Below, piece after piece: positions 25,867-39,269 of a stretch of DNA of 64,000 nt. The notes beneath the pieces are model-generated. The model made no database searches. It saw only the letters and a list, made by a program, of their open reading frames with translations, and was not told the origin of the DNA. The stretch's first letter is position 1; each line of letters opens with the position of its first letter. Both the position numbers and the translations under genes were made by a program. Origin of the DNA: Larus michahellis. Its lineage: Eukaryota; Chordata; Aves; Charadriiformes; Laridae. The stretch lies in assembly GCF_964199755.1 (NCBI RefSeq), contig NC_133910.1, positions 12,408,711 to 12,472,710 of the forward strand, given 5' to 3'.

Positions 25867-28800
25867 CACCACCCTGTGCCACAGCCACTGCCTCGCTGCA
25901 GCCCCTTCCCAGCTCCAGAGGCCAAACCAGTGTCCCCGGGATCCACCCGGACCCTGGCAGCCCAACAGAGCTGTGCACAGGACGGCACAGCCAGCCCCTC
26001 GCATCCACAGCCGGCCCGTGGACCATCCACCACCCACCTGGGATGCAACATCCCACTTTACCTTAAACACCCCTGAAAGACAGAGCTAGGCTATATTTTC
26101 TCTCTCCCCTCCTCTCTTCTTGTTACTGTTTTGTTTTGCAGCAGTTGCTGCTGTTGCCATGCTATCTCCTTTTGTTGCTATGGATTAGTAGTGTTTTTTA
26201 CTTATTTTTATGTATGTCCTGGGAACATGATTGCTTAATTTGCCCTGCAGGTTTGTAGGCCTGACAGGCATTTCCACATCGTCCCAGCGCTCACCTTATC
26301 TTAATCCAGTTCTGGGCTGCTCGCAGGGTAAATACCTGCAGAAATGCTCACTGGGAGGCTTGGGACCGGTATTTGCCCCAGCCAGCGGCCGGGGCGTGAG
26401 CGGAGGGGACGCGCTGTTCCTACACCCTGCGCTGTGGCCTCTCTGCTGTCACGGGGCTGTTTTTATCTAACCCAGAATAACAACTCAGAAGCCACCAGCG
26501 TAATGGTCTACCAAGCCTGGGCGGGAGGACGGGCTCCAGCTGTCCTCCACGGACCCCTAGAGCCCAAAGACGACAGACACATCTGAGGGCTCCCATGAAA
26601 TATGTTCCTTTATGTTGTTACAACAGGCAGCAGGATTTTGCCTCCAGCTTTTTCTGTCTCTGGAAAATCCCAGCGACTAGAGAAGGGCCGGGAGTGCCCA
26701 GGGAGCATCTGAGCTGTGCCATGGGAGAGCCTTTTGTCTCCAGCATCTGGTGGGAGCGAGGGTGTCGGAAAGAGAATAGGACCAAAGCGTTTTCCGGGGA
26801 TTTTAGGGGGTTGGTTTGTGTGCTGTGGAGTCGGAACACTCAGCGTGGGGAGGGGTGAGTTCCCGAGGCCGTTTGCTCAGAGCCCAGGTCGTTGGTGCCC
26901 CACGGACCCCAGGGGCTGGTCCGTCCTTGCCGGCTGCGGCAGGGTTCGGCAGGGCTGCTCTGGCTACCCCTGGCCACCCCTGCAACGTCACTTGCCACCA
27001 GCCGGTCCAAGAGCAGGACTTGCATAAGGAAACCCCGGCAGATTTGGTGCTCCGTCGTGTCACACAAACGTGAAAGCACGAGGGGGGATCAGGAGGGATC
27101 TGCTCTGAGTCTGGCTCTGCTGCACGCCCCTCGGGGGACGGTCTGCTTTATTATGTTAAGACAGGCCTTTAATTGCTCTGCGTCTCCATTCTCCCCACAT
27201 GAAATGGGGAAAACAATCCATCCTTTTGTCCCATTATTGAAATCTTCAGGGAAGTGACTTCGTCCTATTATTATTTTTGCATTTGGCTCACCACAATGGC
27301 CACGGAGCCCTAATGCGCTAATGAATATGGATGCAGGGATCGGTCTCTTGCCTTCTGTAATTAATCTTGCCTCCATCCTACTGGGTCATCTAATGAGCAA
27401 TACTCAGACAAATATCCCCCTGGAGTCGTGAGCCTCGGCGGTTCCTCGGTTGCACACATCAAAGGGGAGCGGGTGACATCACGGAGATCACAGAAAACAT
27501 CAAGTCTGTCTGTCTGGGGGGGAAAAAATAGCTTCTCGCAGATCCACAGCTGGTGGGGCTTTTAATTACACAAGGGCTGAGGAACATTCCAACCATAACA
27601 TCCTGCAGCCTCTCCGCCACCAGACAACGCGTCTTTTATTAGCATAGGAATGTATCTTTAATAAACTGGAGGTTTTTAACTTGTCGGACGGCGTCAGGGA
27701 CTGAATCCGCGGCGGTGTTTTTTGGCCGGGCCGTTGCATGGGCAGCAGGGCAGGTTGTCCCACGGCTGCCGTGGTCCCCTGCCCGTGCCGGTAGGATGCT
27801 CGCTGCTCTCTGTGCACCCTCCGGTCCCAGGCACCCCGCGCTCGTACAAGGGGGTGGCTCACCGGACCCTCCATGGGCATCTCACAGCATCTTCCCTGTG
27901 GTCCCACCGAAATCCACCCCCACCCCTACGAAGACGGGGGCTGGCAGCACAGACGAGCTGTAAGCAAGGCTAAAGTCATCCAGGCAAAGGAGCGAGGCCA
28001 TTCCGCAGCCTTAATTTTCTCTGCCATCATCAGCGCCCGTGTGTTTGCACAAACTAGGCTTTGGGGGGGCTGTTCCATGCAAATAAATTTGTTTTCTCCA
28101 ATTCCAAAACTGTTGTCACCATCTTCCTCACCACTGTGTGCGCGTATATATGAATAAATGAGTGTAATTCAGCAGGGTTTGGATCTTTAGTTGAGGTTTT
28201 CCTTCGCCCTGCTTAAAGCAGCGCTGGAGGGAAGGTGACGCTGAGCGGTTGCTCCACCAAGTAACAAATCTCCCGTATTGTTCCCTCTCCGTTATTTATC
28301 CTGAGCGGGTGGTAGGAAGGCAGCCTGAAAAAGCGGTCTGTGTTGCGAGGCGGGCAGCCCTGCAAATGGCTCTTTGCTTTAATCCGTGGCGGAGGAGCCC
28401 GTGGGGGCCGGGAGAGGTGCGACGCCGGAGATTTGTTCTATTGATTAACCCAGCGCCGGGACGGGAGGAATCAAACACTGGGAGTGGATAAAAGCCTGGG
28501 AGGTGAATAGGGCTATTGTCGGGTTTGGTTTGCAGGTTATTGGGTTTGGGGGATTTTATTTTTCTTTTCCCACCTGCGGGGCTGAGAGAAAGCGGAATAA
28601 CTTTTCTAATATTCCTCCCCGTTTCCCTGTTTCAACTTCCCCGGTTAACGCCAGAGAGACACCCCCCCTCTGCACGCCAGCCAAAAGTAAGGTTTCACAT
28701 TATTGCATCTGACGGCTCTCATTCCTCAGGCACTTTCTTTTTCCTTCCTCAAAGGAGGGGAAAAGAAAATATGAAAGATTTCAAAACTTGAGCACCTCCT

Positions 28801-31800
28801 GAGTCTGCAAAACGCAGCCCCGTGTCGGGGGGGATGCTCTGAGCGGGGGGGCGGGAGGGAGGGTCGGTGGGATCCGGCGCAGCTTGGGAAGAGTTGCATT
28901 CGTTTGACATCCCACTTGCCTTGGGGCCTTGGAAGATGTTTGCGGTTTCCAATTAATCTCATTAGTTTGGAAGTAGAGGGAGGGGTGGGGAGGAGAGGCG
29001 AGAAATAAAAATAATTTCATGGGGAATTCTCTTTAATGACTTTTTAAAAACATGTAATTGAAATCGGTGCTGGTGGAAAATGTTTTAATAGTGCCAAAGA
29101 CGGCTGAGGGGAAGCAGCTCATAAAAGCTCGTGTTTGAGGGATGTGCTGGGACAGGGCTGAGCCGCGGGGGCACAAAGCTGCCGGGGGGGCTGGCACGGG
29201 GATGGGGACAGGATCGGGACCCACGGATGGGTCCCCGTGGCCTGGGCTCCGCAGATGAGCCACCCCAGCTGCAGCGAAGCCCCGGGAGAGCCCTGCTTGC
29301 CATCACCGAGTGAGCATTTAGTTCCCTTTTGCTGCTCGCCTGAGGTTGAAGTCGCAAGCCTGGCAACAGTCGGCAACTCCTGCAGTTTGCCTTCGCCTCC
29401 CTCCCCGACGAGGTGCCAGACCCCGCGGGTGCGGGCGGCCGCTCTTTACCCGCTGTGGTGACACCGGGATGACTCAGGGGTGGCCTGGGGTGAGGACAGG
29501 ACTCGGTCTGGGCGGGCTCCAGCCCCTCCATCCCTGGAGGCATGGCCGGAGGAGGGACGGAGCCTTCCCATCCGCTCGGGGCGTAAAAACCTCTCTGCAC
29601 AGCCATCCCTTCCCGGCCACCTCACCGGCAGAGGTGTGCCCTCCTCTCCAGCCTCCAGGCTGAGCATTTAATTGATCGGATTATCCCTTATTTACTAATT
29701 AGCAGCCTTGTTCTCAGACGGCAGGAGCGGGGGCCAGCAGCGCTTTGTTTTTATACCGGAGCAGTTGGTGTTTGACGGCGGCAGAGGCTCCGTCAGCAAT
29801 TTGCCATGATTCATTTCTGCCGTGTAAAACTGAAACTTGGCACGGCGCTTTCTCGGGAGCAAAGCGACACCGCTGGGGAGAGGCAATGCCAGACTCTGCC
29901 CACCTTTTAACTTGCCTTATTTTTCCTTATTCCGCACCAGGGTTCGGTTTTCTGTGTTTAACGAGCTCCGTAATTACTGTCAGAGAAAAAGTCTGCTGCT
30001 CCATGGAGGTAGCACTAATAGAGAAGATATAACCCGAGGGGAGGGACATGACACGGACACCCAGAAGACCTGGCTTTTGTCCCAAAAGAGTTACCCACTG
30101 CAAGGACACATCCTCTCGTCTATCACCCACCCCCCTCCATCCTCCATCCTCCTCCACGCTGCTGCCCACGCTGCGGTCCCTTGCTCAGAGAGTTCATCCA
30201 TCCTCCCCCGGATCAACACTCGCTGGCTAGTGCCACTCAGGCGACTGAATTTGCGTCCCCACACCTGGGGAGGGGCAGACTACAGGATTGGGCCCACCGT
30301 GTCACCAGATGGTATTATTTTTATTCCCCCTGGCTCTTAATTAGTGAGAATTTGGGGACTTGGGGAAAAAAAAAAATCACGCGGCGCCGTAGCGTCTTCC
30401 CTTCCTGCCACCCTACCAACCACCTCCGCTGAAGGACAGAAAGGAGCATACTACGACAGAAATATCCACCCGCTGCACCTGTGAGGTCGGCGAGCGTGGC
30501 CCAAGGGTGTAAGATGCTAAAACAGCAGAGTGAAAGGAAAAGGCTTAAAGGTGTGCTGCCAGGCTGGATAAACCAGACAGCTGGGGAGGACGGACACTCG
30601 AATCCACTGACGATCCATTAGCAGGCCCTGTAAGGAGATGCGCGTCTAGCTTCTGAGCCAAAGAGCACACCTTTTGACCTATCAGCAGCCAAAACCTTCC
30701 GTGCATTACTTAGAGGCGTCCCAGGGGCACGTACAAACCAACGCCTTTCCCTCCCAGAAGCCAGTTACACAAAAGGAAAGTCTGCCCTGGGAGAACGTCT
30801 CAAAATACATGTCCGCAGGTCCGGGTTGCCCTGTGCTGGGGCTGCTGCGCGTGGAGGCTGCGAGGCAGGGATGCTGGGGCTGCGGGAGGCGCGTGGTACC
30901 CGGGATGGAGGACAAGGTGCTGCCGTGTGGCTTCAACCCGTCGGTCAGACACCGCTGGCTGCCGGCGGGCCAGGGGACGATGCCTGCTGGGTACAGCGGG
31001 GCAGGTCCTCCCCCCACCACCGCGTTCGCTCTCTTTCCAATGGATCAATTGTGTTGGGAGAGCTCCGGGCTGTATGTAGGTCAGGCACATCGCTGGCTCC
31101 AGCACTGCCGTGAGGGTATTAAAATGAACAAGGATCCCCCCTTCTCCCTCCATCCAGCTCCCCCCGACGCCCAGCCCTTGGCAGAGGGCAGTTTTGGCTC
31201 TCGGCCTAAAGAAGAAGAGCGTTTCTTTGAGGCTTTGGGCTCATTTGAGCAGAGCCAGCGTGTGTGCGGCTCCTGGACCAGCACGGAGGCTGTGCCCCGT
31301 ACAATGAGCCCTGTACAATGGACAGACCCAGCGATGAGCTCCCCGTTTGTCTGCGCACGAGGAGAGCTCTGCGCCGCCCGCGGAATGGGCGACATGACCC
31401 AGTTCATGGGCTCTCCGTCAATACGGCTGGCGTTGCTCCCCCTCGGCTTTGTGGAAGGGAGGGGGCCGAACCAGCTCCCAGAGCAGGGGGATTTCTCTGC
31501 CGCGGCCCAGCGCAGCATCGCCGGGGCAGGCTGGGCAGCCCCAGGGGGGAGGGAGGGGGATACCCCCCCCCGTGGTCGCTCCCCTGCTTGTGTCTCCCCA
31601 GGAGGGGAGCAGATAAGTGAGTGACATCCTAACCTTCAACACCAGGACCTCTGGGTTTGGCCACCCAGCTTAGACTCCCCCCCCCGGAAGCCTTTATCAG
31701 CCAAGGAGGAAACCCAAATCCCCTGGGAACTCAGGCTGCCCCCGGGCTCGCTGGCTGGAGGGAGGGGGAGCTGTGGTAAGAGAGAGAGAGCAGAGAAGAA

Positions 31801-34800
31801 ACTTTCTCACATAAAAAATTCAGTAGTTTAAAGCAAACTTTGCACTAGCTGAAGATTTGACCTTGTGTTCTCTCCGAAGAGCAAACAAGAGAAGAGCGAG
31901 GATCGTATTATTTTGCCTGAAATTTGGAGTGGATCAGACCCCTGCTGCTCCGAGCTCCTGCCACGAATGGCTATAAACAACACGCATTTCCGGAGGCTGA
32001 ATTAAAGAGCCAGCCCGAGTACTGACTGTATTTTTAAGAGATGTTTATTTGTCCTCGCTCCCTCTCTATAAAGAGTTGCACAAGGACTTACTAAATTTTA
32101 ACCCCACATTGTTCTTGGGTAAACACTGCCCGTTACCCAACGCGAGGAGTGCTGGCAGCCCAGATAAGCTCCCGTTTGCTCAGCTCCCGCTCTCCGGAGC
32201 AGGCAGGGCTCCCGAGACGGCCCCGGCCATCAGCGCCGCACGCGCAGACCCCGCGGACCCCGGCGACAGCCAGGTCGCTCCCGGTCGCCTGCGGACCTCC
32301 AGCGGTTTTCTGCCAAAAAGTTGTTTGCACGAAGGTGGGGATGCCCTTGGTCTGCAGGAGCTGCAGCTGAGCCAGTCTCGGCTCCTTGTCCTCCTCATTT
32401 TACATTAGGGAAAGGGTGAGAAAACACGAACGCCGGCCGAAGGGCTGCGCTGGAACTCCCCAGGCGAGTCAGGTCCCAGGGAAGAGCCTTGTCCCGAGGT
32501 CCTCCTACCCCAGCTCCCACCACCACAGGCAGCTGCGGTGGGTGCATGCGCCACGGTCCATCCCTCCTGCATCCCTTCCTGCAGGCAGCGACGGAGAGCG
32601 AAGCCCCGAGAGCTCCCTCCTCCCGAATCCGCACTGTCACAGCCAGGATCGCTGGTGAACACACGGAAAAGGCTAAGGGGGATAGGCACCGCATACTTTC
32701 TGCCGCCTTTGATTGCCAGGCTCCGAACAGCCTGCGCTTCTGGACCATCCGCCGGCATCCAGCGGGGTGGGGAGCTGGGACTGCACGGCTGCCGGCGTTG
32801 GAGCAAGAGCAGCCCGGAGTGACGGAGTTCTGGGGGAAAAAAAAGTGGTTTTGCTGTTCACCAGGGAAAGGCTGAATAACCAGCATGAAAAGCAAAGCCC
32901 GGCGCCTCGGCAGGAAAACCAGGCCAGCCCCCCCTGCCTCACTGGGAGCCCCCAAGAAGTCCCCACCTCCCGGTTTTTGGGGGCGTTTGGGGGTGTTTTT
33001 CCCGCCTTGGGGGGTATGTAGCCACAGGGCGCGAGGTGCTGAACGTGGTTCTCCAAAAAGAAGAAGGATCTGTGCCTTGTAGAAACATTTCTGAACTCAT
33101 GTTTGTTCCCTCTCCTGGGTCTGGGCAGAATGTCAAAGCCTGCTCTGAGCTGGAAATATTTTAAGACTAGCACTCACTGGAGACGGAAACAATGGCAATT
33201 CTTCAGCTACTGAGGCTCTTATAAAAGGGCTTTTGACACAGAGGCTGCTTAGGATTGGGATGGTTTAGGGTTTTTTTTGTAGTTGGTTTTTCTCCCGGAA
33301 AGCAGGGCGCTCGTGTCCGTGTCTGTGCGCGCACTTTTTGCGTGTGCAAAGTAGTCTCTCGGCTTCCAGCCGGGCCGTCGGTGCGAGCGCCCAGGAGGAC
33401 GCCCGCAGCCCCGCGCAGACGCAGCCAGCCCCGGCGAGGAGGGAGGACGCGGGGCTGGGGCGGGATGCCACGCAGCCATGCAGGAAAGAAGACATTTGAG
33501 AGTAAATGTCAGCTTTTGCGTTTCTGAGTTTGGGTCTTTTTTTAAACACGTGGGTGGGACTTTTAATGCCCACACGAAGCTGAGACGGTTTCAGTCTCCG
33601 GGGCTTATCCAGAAGATTCACACAAACACTATGGAAAGTGTCTCTCTCTGCTCAGGAGGATGAAATTTGACGCTGCAGAGATTTTAACCCGGTATTCCAG
33701 CAAGGAGCCTCGGTGGTTAGTGTGTCATATCTGATAAAGGCTAATCAGCCCTCCTTCAGGCACTGTTCCATCCTTATTTTCATCTGCCTCCCATGCCTAT
33801 TGCGTTCTCTGTGATATGTACTCACATCGCAGGCAATCCATTCTGCTCGGCGCTGGTCCTCCTTTGACACAAGACCGAAAGGCAAGGCAAAGGCTGAAAA
33901 AGTACACGACGGCCCCCACGACCAGAGCCCTTGCAAACACCCCGGGCAGCCCCCAGCCGGGTCTTCAGCATCACCTGGAAACCACCAGTGTCCAGCACCA
34001 CCAGTTTGCGCCGGTGTGGGGATGGCATCCCACTGGGGAGCAGGTTTCTTACACAGACCCGCTGTCGGCTGCCTGCCCCAAGCCCGGCATCCCCTGGCCC
34101 CGCTTGTGCCGTTCCACAAAGTCTCCTCTCCTCTCTAGGTGTCTGAAGCCTCCTCACCAATTATCCCAGTCGCTGTTTGTTCAGGCGGTGTGGATTTAGC
34201 TCTCCAGCCTCGTGTGTAGTGTGTGTATAGGGAAAGATAGATTGCCGCTACTTTCCAGTATAAATCACATTCCTTACAACACTCCAAAGTAGCATTTTCA
34301 ACCTCAGGGTGCTAATAGGATCCAGCAGGAGAAAGAAATGTCAGCTAAGTAGCAGGCGCTGTTTGGAGAGTGCAATGGAGCTGATCCACAGCCCCAGGGC
34401 AAAAGGAGCAATCCCAGGGCAAAGGTTAAAGAGTTCAGGAGCACTCCAGCCTACTTAATTGCAACAGGCCTCTTACACAGCGCAAGATGGATGGCTCAAG
34501 CTGGGCAAGGGGCGCAGAGCGGGCCGGCAGCATCACCACCTGGAGGCACGCAGGCGGCCGGGGACCGCGGCCGGGGACCGCGACGGAGGGGACGGCAGCC
34601 GCTCCTCGCCCCTCGCTTCTCCCCAGGATGCTGCTGGATGGCAAGGTGGTCCACGCCACACCGGGACACCCCCCCCCGGCCTCCAGCTCCGTCCCCTCCC
34701 CTGGGAGCCCGTCCCCAGCCTCGGCCGATAAATGGGAATTGATATCGGAGCGGGCTGGCGCGGTGGAGGTTTTGTTGCAAGAGCTCGGCACGGCTCTCGT

Positions 34801-35749
34801 GCAGGCAGAAAAATAACCGGTAGCGAGAATAACTCCAGCTGCCAAGGAAATGTTTCCTGCCCCCCTGAAAGTCACAAGGAACATTTTAAGGGGAAAGAGG
34901 GGGAATCGGTTAGTGTTGCTGTTCTTGTCATTTTTACAGCATTTGTTCGCTGATTTCTTTGTATTTGGAATCTTCAGAACCTGAATGTCCCAGCCCCAAG
35001 GTGCTTCTGCTGGGAAGGCGCCTCAGATAATATTTTTAGTAGAGTTTTGACTTGTTTTTCTGACACACATCTGATAAATGTCATCAAAAGCTGATGTTTT
35101 GCATGGAAAAGGTCTTTTGCATTATTTTTTTTTTTTTGATCTGAAGAAAAAAAAAGATTAGAATAAAAATATTTCATTCTTTTCTCACCAATGAGGTTTA
35201 TGCTGTTTCCCTGGTGATAAAAGCACAAGGCTGGCTCTTGAGACATGTGCATTTAATTCCCAGCTCTATCGCAAACCCCCGCGATGACCTTGAACAAGCC
35301 ACTTAGGCTCCGATCCGCATGGGATGAGATTTTTTTCTGTTAAAGCTCCCGTTTGGCCTCTTGGGTTGGGAGAATGTCTGAAAATAAAACAAAAAAAGCC
35401 CCATTCGTTTCACACCGGCACCCCGTTCCCCACCCCATCGCCCACCCACCCCACGGGACCCACCCTGCCCTCCGTGGGGGGGGATCCATCCCCGCACCCC
35501 GAAGCCCACCCGTGGGGGTGCCGGGCGGCGGAGCGAGGGCCGAGGATGCCCTCTCGTGGGAAGAGCCGGGCTCGGCTCCCGGCACCCCGCGGGGACGCGG
35601 GCAGGGTCCCCACGGGTGGCAACGGCTACCCCTGCTCCTGTCCTCCCCCTGCCCCAGGCTGGTGGCCCCCTCCCAGCCCGGTGACATATCCCCCATCCTC
35701 CCCGGGATGCAGCCCCGCCACCGGGGCACCACCGAAACCTTTCCAGGGC
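25867..35749. other. Gene-poor stretch, GC-rich with AT-rich patches
   Basis: No gene with recognisable product was found. The longest open frame in the window (30,674-31,624, plus, 316 codons) is here. It has no domain, no supporting splice or poly(A) context, and sits in GC-rich sequence, so it is only flagged. Other open frames overlap on both strands. A poly-C run lies at 31,677-31,684. Confidence 0.4.
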
Positions 35750-35893
35750 AAAGCATCTGGCACCTTTTATTGAGGAGAGGGGAGAGGAGGGCGTCCTGCC
35801 CACCTGTGAGAGCAGGGATGGGGACATCCCTGCTCCCAGCCTCCCTGCCGAGGGTCCCATGTGCCCCCCCCCCGCCCCCCGGCCCTGGGGGGC
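35750..35893 (-). other. 3' UTR and poly(A) signal of the LY6-type gene
   Basis: Downstream of the stop at 35,894-35,896 the minus strand carries AATAAA at 35,771-35,766. A poly(A) site 15-25 bases further on gives a short 3' UTR of roughly 140 bases. Confidence 0.6.
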
Positions 35894-36090
35894 TCAGGAG
35901 AGGAGCAGGGCAGCGAGGACGCAGGGCAGCAGGAGGCAGGTGCCAGCGAGGCCGGGGGGCGGCCGGGGGGCACGGGGGGAGCCGTTGCAGAGGTCTGTGT
36001 CGCAGCAGTGGATGCGGACCCCCGGCAGCTCCTGCTGCTGGCAGTGACGGGAGGTGGCACAGCCGCTGGTCAGCAGGATGCCCAGGACCA
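35894..36090 (-). CDS. LY6-type gene, last coding exon
   Basis: The acceptor reads CTTTGCAG at the exon's high end and the stop TGA is at 35,896-35,894. The exon encodes the second half of the LU domain (SGC, RHC, HCCDTDLCN) and the GPI-type hydrophobic tail, ending CVLAALLLS. Confidence 0.83.
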
Positions 36091-37707
36091 CTGCAAAGCA
36101 AGCACAGGGCAGGACGTCAGGGACAGGGGGGTGATGGCCGGGGTGGAGGGTGATGCTCTGCCAGCCTTACACCCGGGACGGGTCCCGTATGAAGGCTGCA
36201 AGGGTGGCTTGGATTTTTTTCAAGCATCATCCGCCCAATCCATCACCCCCTGCGGCCCCGGCCCCTCCGGGCAGACTCACCGCTCTCTGTCTTAATGCAG
36301 AACCGGTGTTTGAAGCCCTGGTGGGAGTGGGAGCAGGTGATCACCTCTGGGTTGGAGCACCCCATGTCCACATTTTTGGTGCCAACGATGATGTTGCAGC
36401 CATAACACTGGAGTCCGGACACTAAACAAGAACCATATGAACCACAACTGGATTTTTTTTCCAGGGGGAAAATACTTCAGCTCCGTCCTCGCTGCTCTCT
36501 AACGACGGCTTTGCAGCGCTCTCTGCCTTGCCAAGTCGCATTAAGCACCGAGCCGGAGCCCGAAGCCGCCTGCCACTTGTTTACCCACTGGGCACACAAA
36601 AATATAAAAGCATCTCCCGCTAGAGGTCAGTGCGAAATCAGAGATTAGCTCGAGCTTTCCGCTGGGATCAAATGGTGGGAACAAGGGAGCTTTGAAACAG
36701 GGTTTGTAAAGAGTAGGCGAAACCTCCCAGCCACAGCCATCACCCAGCCAGGGCTCCGTCGCTCTCCAGTTTTGCCTGTTTCACCAAATTCCTCCAGTTT
36801 CAGCTGCGCCTGCGTTGGAGGCACCACACCGGAGGGACGCTTTCACCAGCGTTGGTTTGGTTTTCTCCCTGAACGCGGCCCGGCTTTTATCGCAGGGTCT
36901 ATCAGGGAGGCAAAACAACTCAGAAAGAGAAGGGAAATCCTCACTCAGAGCTAACGTGCCTGTGACCCCAGGACAGTGACATCGGTGTGTCCCCACAGCT
37001 TTGTGCTGGCGGCAGCTCAGTCCTTCCCTGCAGGGTCAGCGACTGTGTCTGAGGATTGCTTGCCCTAGACCGGCATGGCAATGAAGCCATTTCTCAGGTT
37101 TCTTTTAAAAAAAGAAGCCTTCAAAGGCTATTCATTTCCATCGTCCACAGTTTAAGGCAAAGGCGGTACCTGATCTCTGTGTTGGTTAATCACCGCAGCA
37201 AAAATCAGGTTGCATTACTATTGCCGTTACCTTTCCCTAGCTCTGAATGCCGACCCGGAGCCCTTCCCGAGGGATCCTGGCCTTCTCTGCTCCCCCAGGA
37301 GCTTCGGGGGTCGGGTGAACCCCCTCGCACAGCCGGGCACGGCAAGGGGAGTCCCTGCCCCGGCAGGACCGGGGAAGGGGAGCCCAGGGGATCCCGGCTC
37401 CTGGTCCTCGCTCCTTACCCGCATGCCCTTGTTTTGTACAAAACGCGATGACATTTGCTGCGTCCTAAAACCCCCAGCGGATGGCAACACACAGCTACAT
37501 CGCTTGGGGCAGGAATGGCCCCAAATCCATCCCAATAAGCCCCACTTTAGCAAGAGGGTGTGGGGAGGACGCGATCAACCGTAACCCCAAAGCAGGGGCA
37601 GATTCCACACCCCGGGGACGGTGGCACTTACCCTCGGGGAGGACGAAGACCACGGTCATCAGCGAGAGGATCCCATGGGCGCCTCCAGGCATGCGTCCTG
37701 AGAGCAT
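35894..37707 (-). CDS. LY6/uPAR-domain GPI-anchored three-finger protein
   Basis: Three coding exons (37,707-37,632; 36,421-36,281; 35,896... i.e. 36,090-35,894) have clean GT/AG sites and join in frame to 137 codons (414 bp with stop). An N-terminal hydrophobic segment (LSLMTVVFVLP) is the likely signal peptide. The mature part starts near LQCYGC and holds exactly ten cysteines in the LU-domain order, closing with HCCDTDLCN, the CCxxxxxCN signature. After that comes a hydrophobic tail (LAGTCLLLPCVLAALLLS) typical of a GPI-attachment signal. Family members are extracellular three-finger proteins acting as receptors, complement regulators or nicotinic-receptor modulators; which role applies here cannot be told. 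Translation may start at 37,707 or at the in-frame ATG 37,692; neither has a strong Kozak context. A 5' non-coding exon is possible but not seen. I do not assign an orthologue. Confidence 0.82.
36281..36421 (-). CDS. LY6-type gene, middle coding exon
   Basis: 141 bp, acceptor TTGTTTAG and donor GTGAGT. It encodes the first half of the LU domain from VSGLQCYGCN through FKHRFCIKTES and carries five of the ten cysteines. Both boundaries are phase 1, the usual arrangement in LY6 genes. Confidence 0.85.
37632..37707 (-). CDS. LY6-type gene, signal-peptide exon
   Basis: The exon ends at donor GTAAGTG and splices in phase 1 to the middle exon, giving LPEVSGLQC at the junction. It encodes the hydrophobic leader GILSLMTVVFVLP. 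The upper limit is set by the most upstream in-frame ATG next to the hydrophobic core; the frame is open further upstream. Confidence 0.65.
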
Positions 37708-39269
37708 GGGGGTCGGAGGACAAAACACCGGCGTCTGGGGCACGGACCACGTCTCCTCCGGCTCTCCCTCCCGCCGGCCGTGCACGCTGCTGGCTTTTCA
37801 CCTGCCAAACCCTCCTCCAGAATTCCGGGTGCAGCAGGGATCTGGCCGCCCCCCGCTTCTCCGGCCGGGCCCGTGGCCCCCCAGCCCTGCGATGTCGATG
37901 CTTAATTTCTCCCTTTTCCCCTTGAGAAATTCTCCGAGTCTTTCAGTTCATGCACAGACGTGAGTGCGTATGTGCTACCCTCGGTTATTTCTGTCCTATT
38001 TCCTCTGTCCACGATCACTTCCCATTAATACTACCGTGCAGCAGCTCTTGGAGAGAAATTCTCCCTAATCAAGATTTAGTTTTAAATCCACTTCGAAATC
38101 CTCTAATTCAGTTGGATTAGGCAGAAGGGGTTTGGGGAGATGTGTGCTTTTACTTTTTTTTTTTTTTTTTCTTTCCCCTCCTCTTTTTCCTCTCTGAGCT
38201 GCCTCATCTTCATGAATGGACCCACCGGCTTTCTGTGACATATTGTGCTATTTAAAGAGAGCAGGAATAATTTTATTAAAGAGAAGCAGTCAACTAATTT
38301 TAAATCCACGGCTTGAGATTCCCTAAGGAAGTACAGCCCTGGGGATGGCCATGGGGCTAAAGGGAAAACCTGACGGAGGGAGGGGTGGCTTTGAATGTGT
38401 TATATGCATTTGCACACAAGAAAACAGTTGCCTTAATAAAGCAGCAAGAAGCCAAAGGGGGCCAGCCCCGGGTTTGCACCGGCTCTGGAGGGACCCGGTT
38501 GGGGTTGTTTGGAGGTTGGGAAGGGGGTCGGGGGCACAGCAGGGGAAAGCACTGAGCTGCGATGGCTCCGATCCTGCGGGGCTAGGGCCAGACCCACAGC
38601 CACGCGGGGCATCACAGACACCACCAGCCACAGCATCAGGCCCCCCAGACCCCCGCATGCTCCCCCACCGGTGTCCCCACAGGCAAAACCCCAGCTCTCG
38701 GTGGAGCTAATGGGACTTAGAGAGCTAATGCTTACTAATAAGAGAGCGTGACCGAATGCGTGGGATTAAAAAATTAAAATGACAAAATAAGCTGCTTACG
38801 CAGCCCATCCAGCAACCGCCTGCTAGCAGCACCCAAAATCCCCCACCCGGGGCACCCCAGCCCACCAGGCACCTCCTCGGCCAGACACAGGGCAGGGGCT
38901 TGGACCTGATCTCCACACAGCATCTTCATTAGCAGGAACGCTCATTAATATTTCACTGGGAGGCAGCACAAACTTGTCCAAGTCCAGGCATCTACAGCTC
39001 AGGAGGGGCAATTAGCACCTGGGAGAAGTGCCTAAGTAACGCAGCTTATTTATTCAAATCACTTAAACCACCCACGGCGTCTCGCTTGCCTCCAAACAAT
39101 GTGATTATAACGAATGTCTAACACAGCAAAGCCTGAAAGCCTCAGGGAGAAGGGATAAAACGCCGGAAACGGGATTGATTTAAACGCATGCATAAATCAG
39201 AGCATTCAATAAGGAGGGGAAACTAACTTTTAATCCCTTAATAAACTCATCGGTATCTGGAAGGGGCAG
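37708..39269. other. Non-coding stretch upstream of the LY6-type gene
   Basis: It presumably contains the promoter and 5' UTR of the LY6-type gene, but no TATA box or non-coding exon could be pinned down. A poly-T tract is at 38,154-38,170. No other feature was seen. Confidence 0.35.

Noticed and set aside
25412-26089. 225-codon plus-strand open frame
   Set aside because: Most of it is antisense CR1 followed by GC-rich unique sequence; no domain, and overlapping frames on the other strand are equally long.
35353-36153. 266-codon plus-strand open frame
   Set aside because: It is the antisense shadow of the last exon and 3' UTR of the LY6-type gene on the minus strand.
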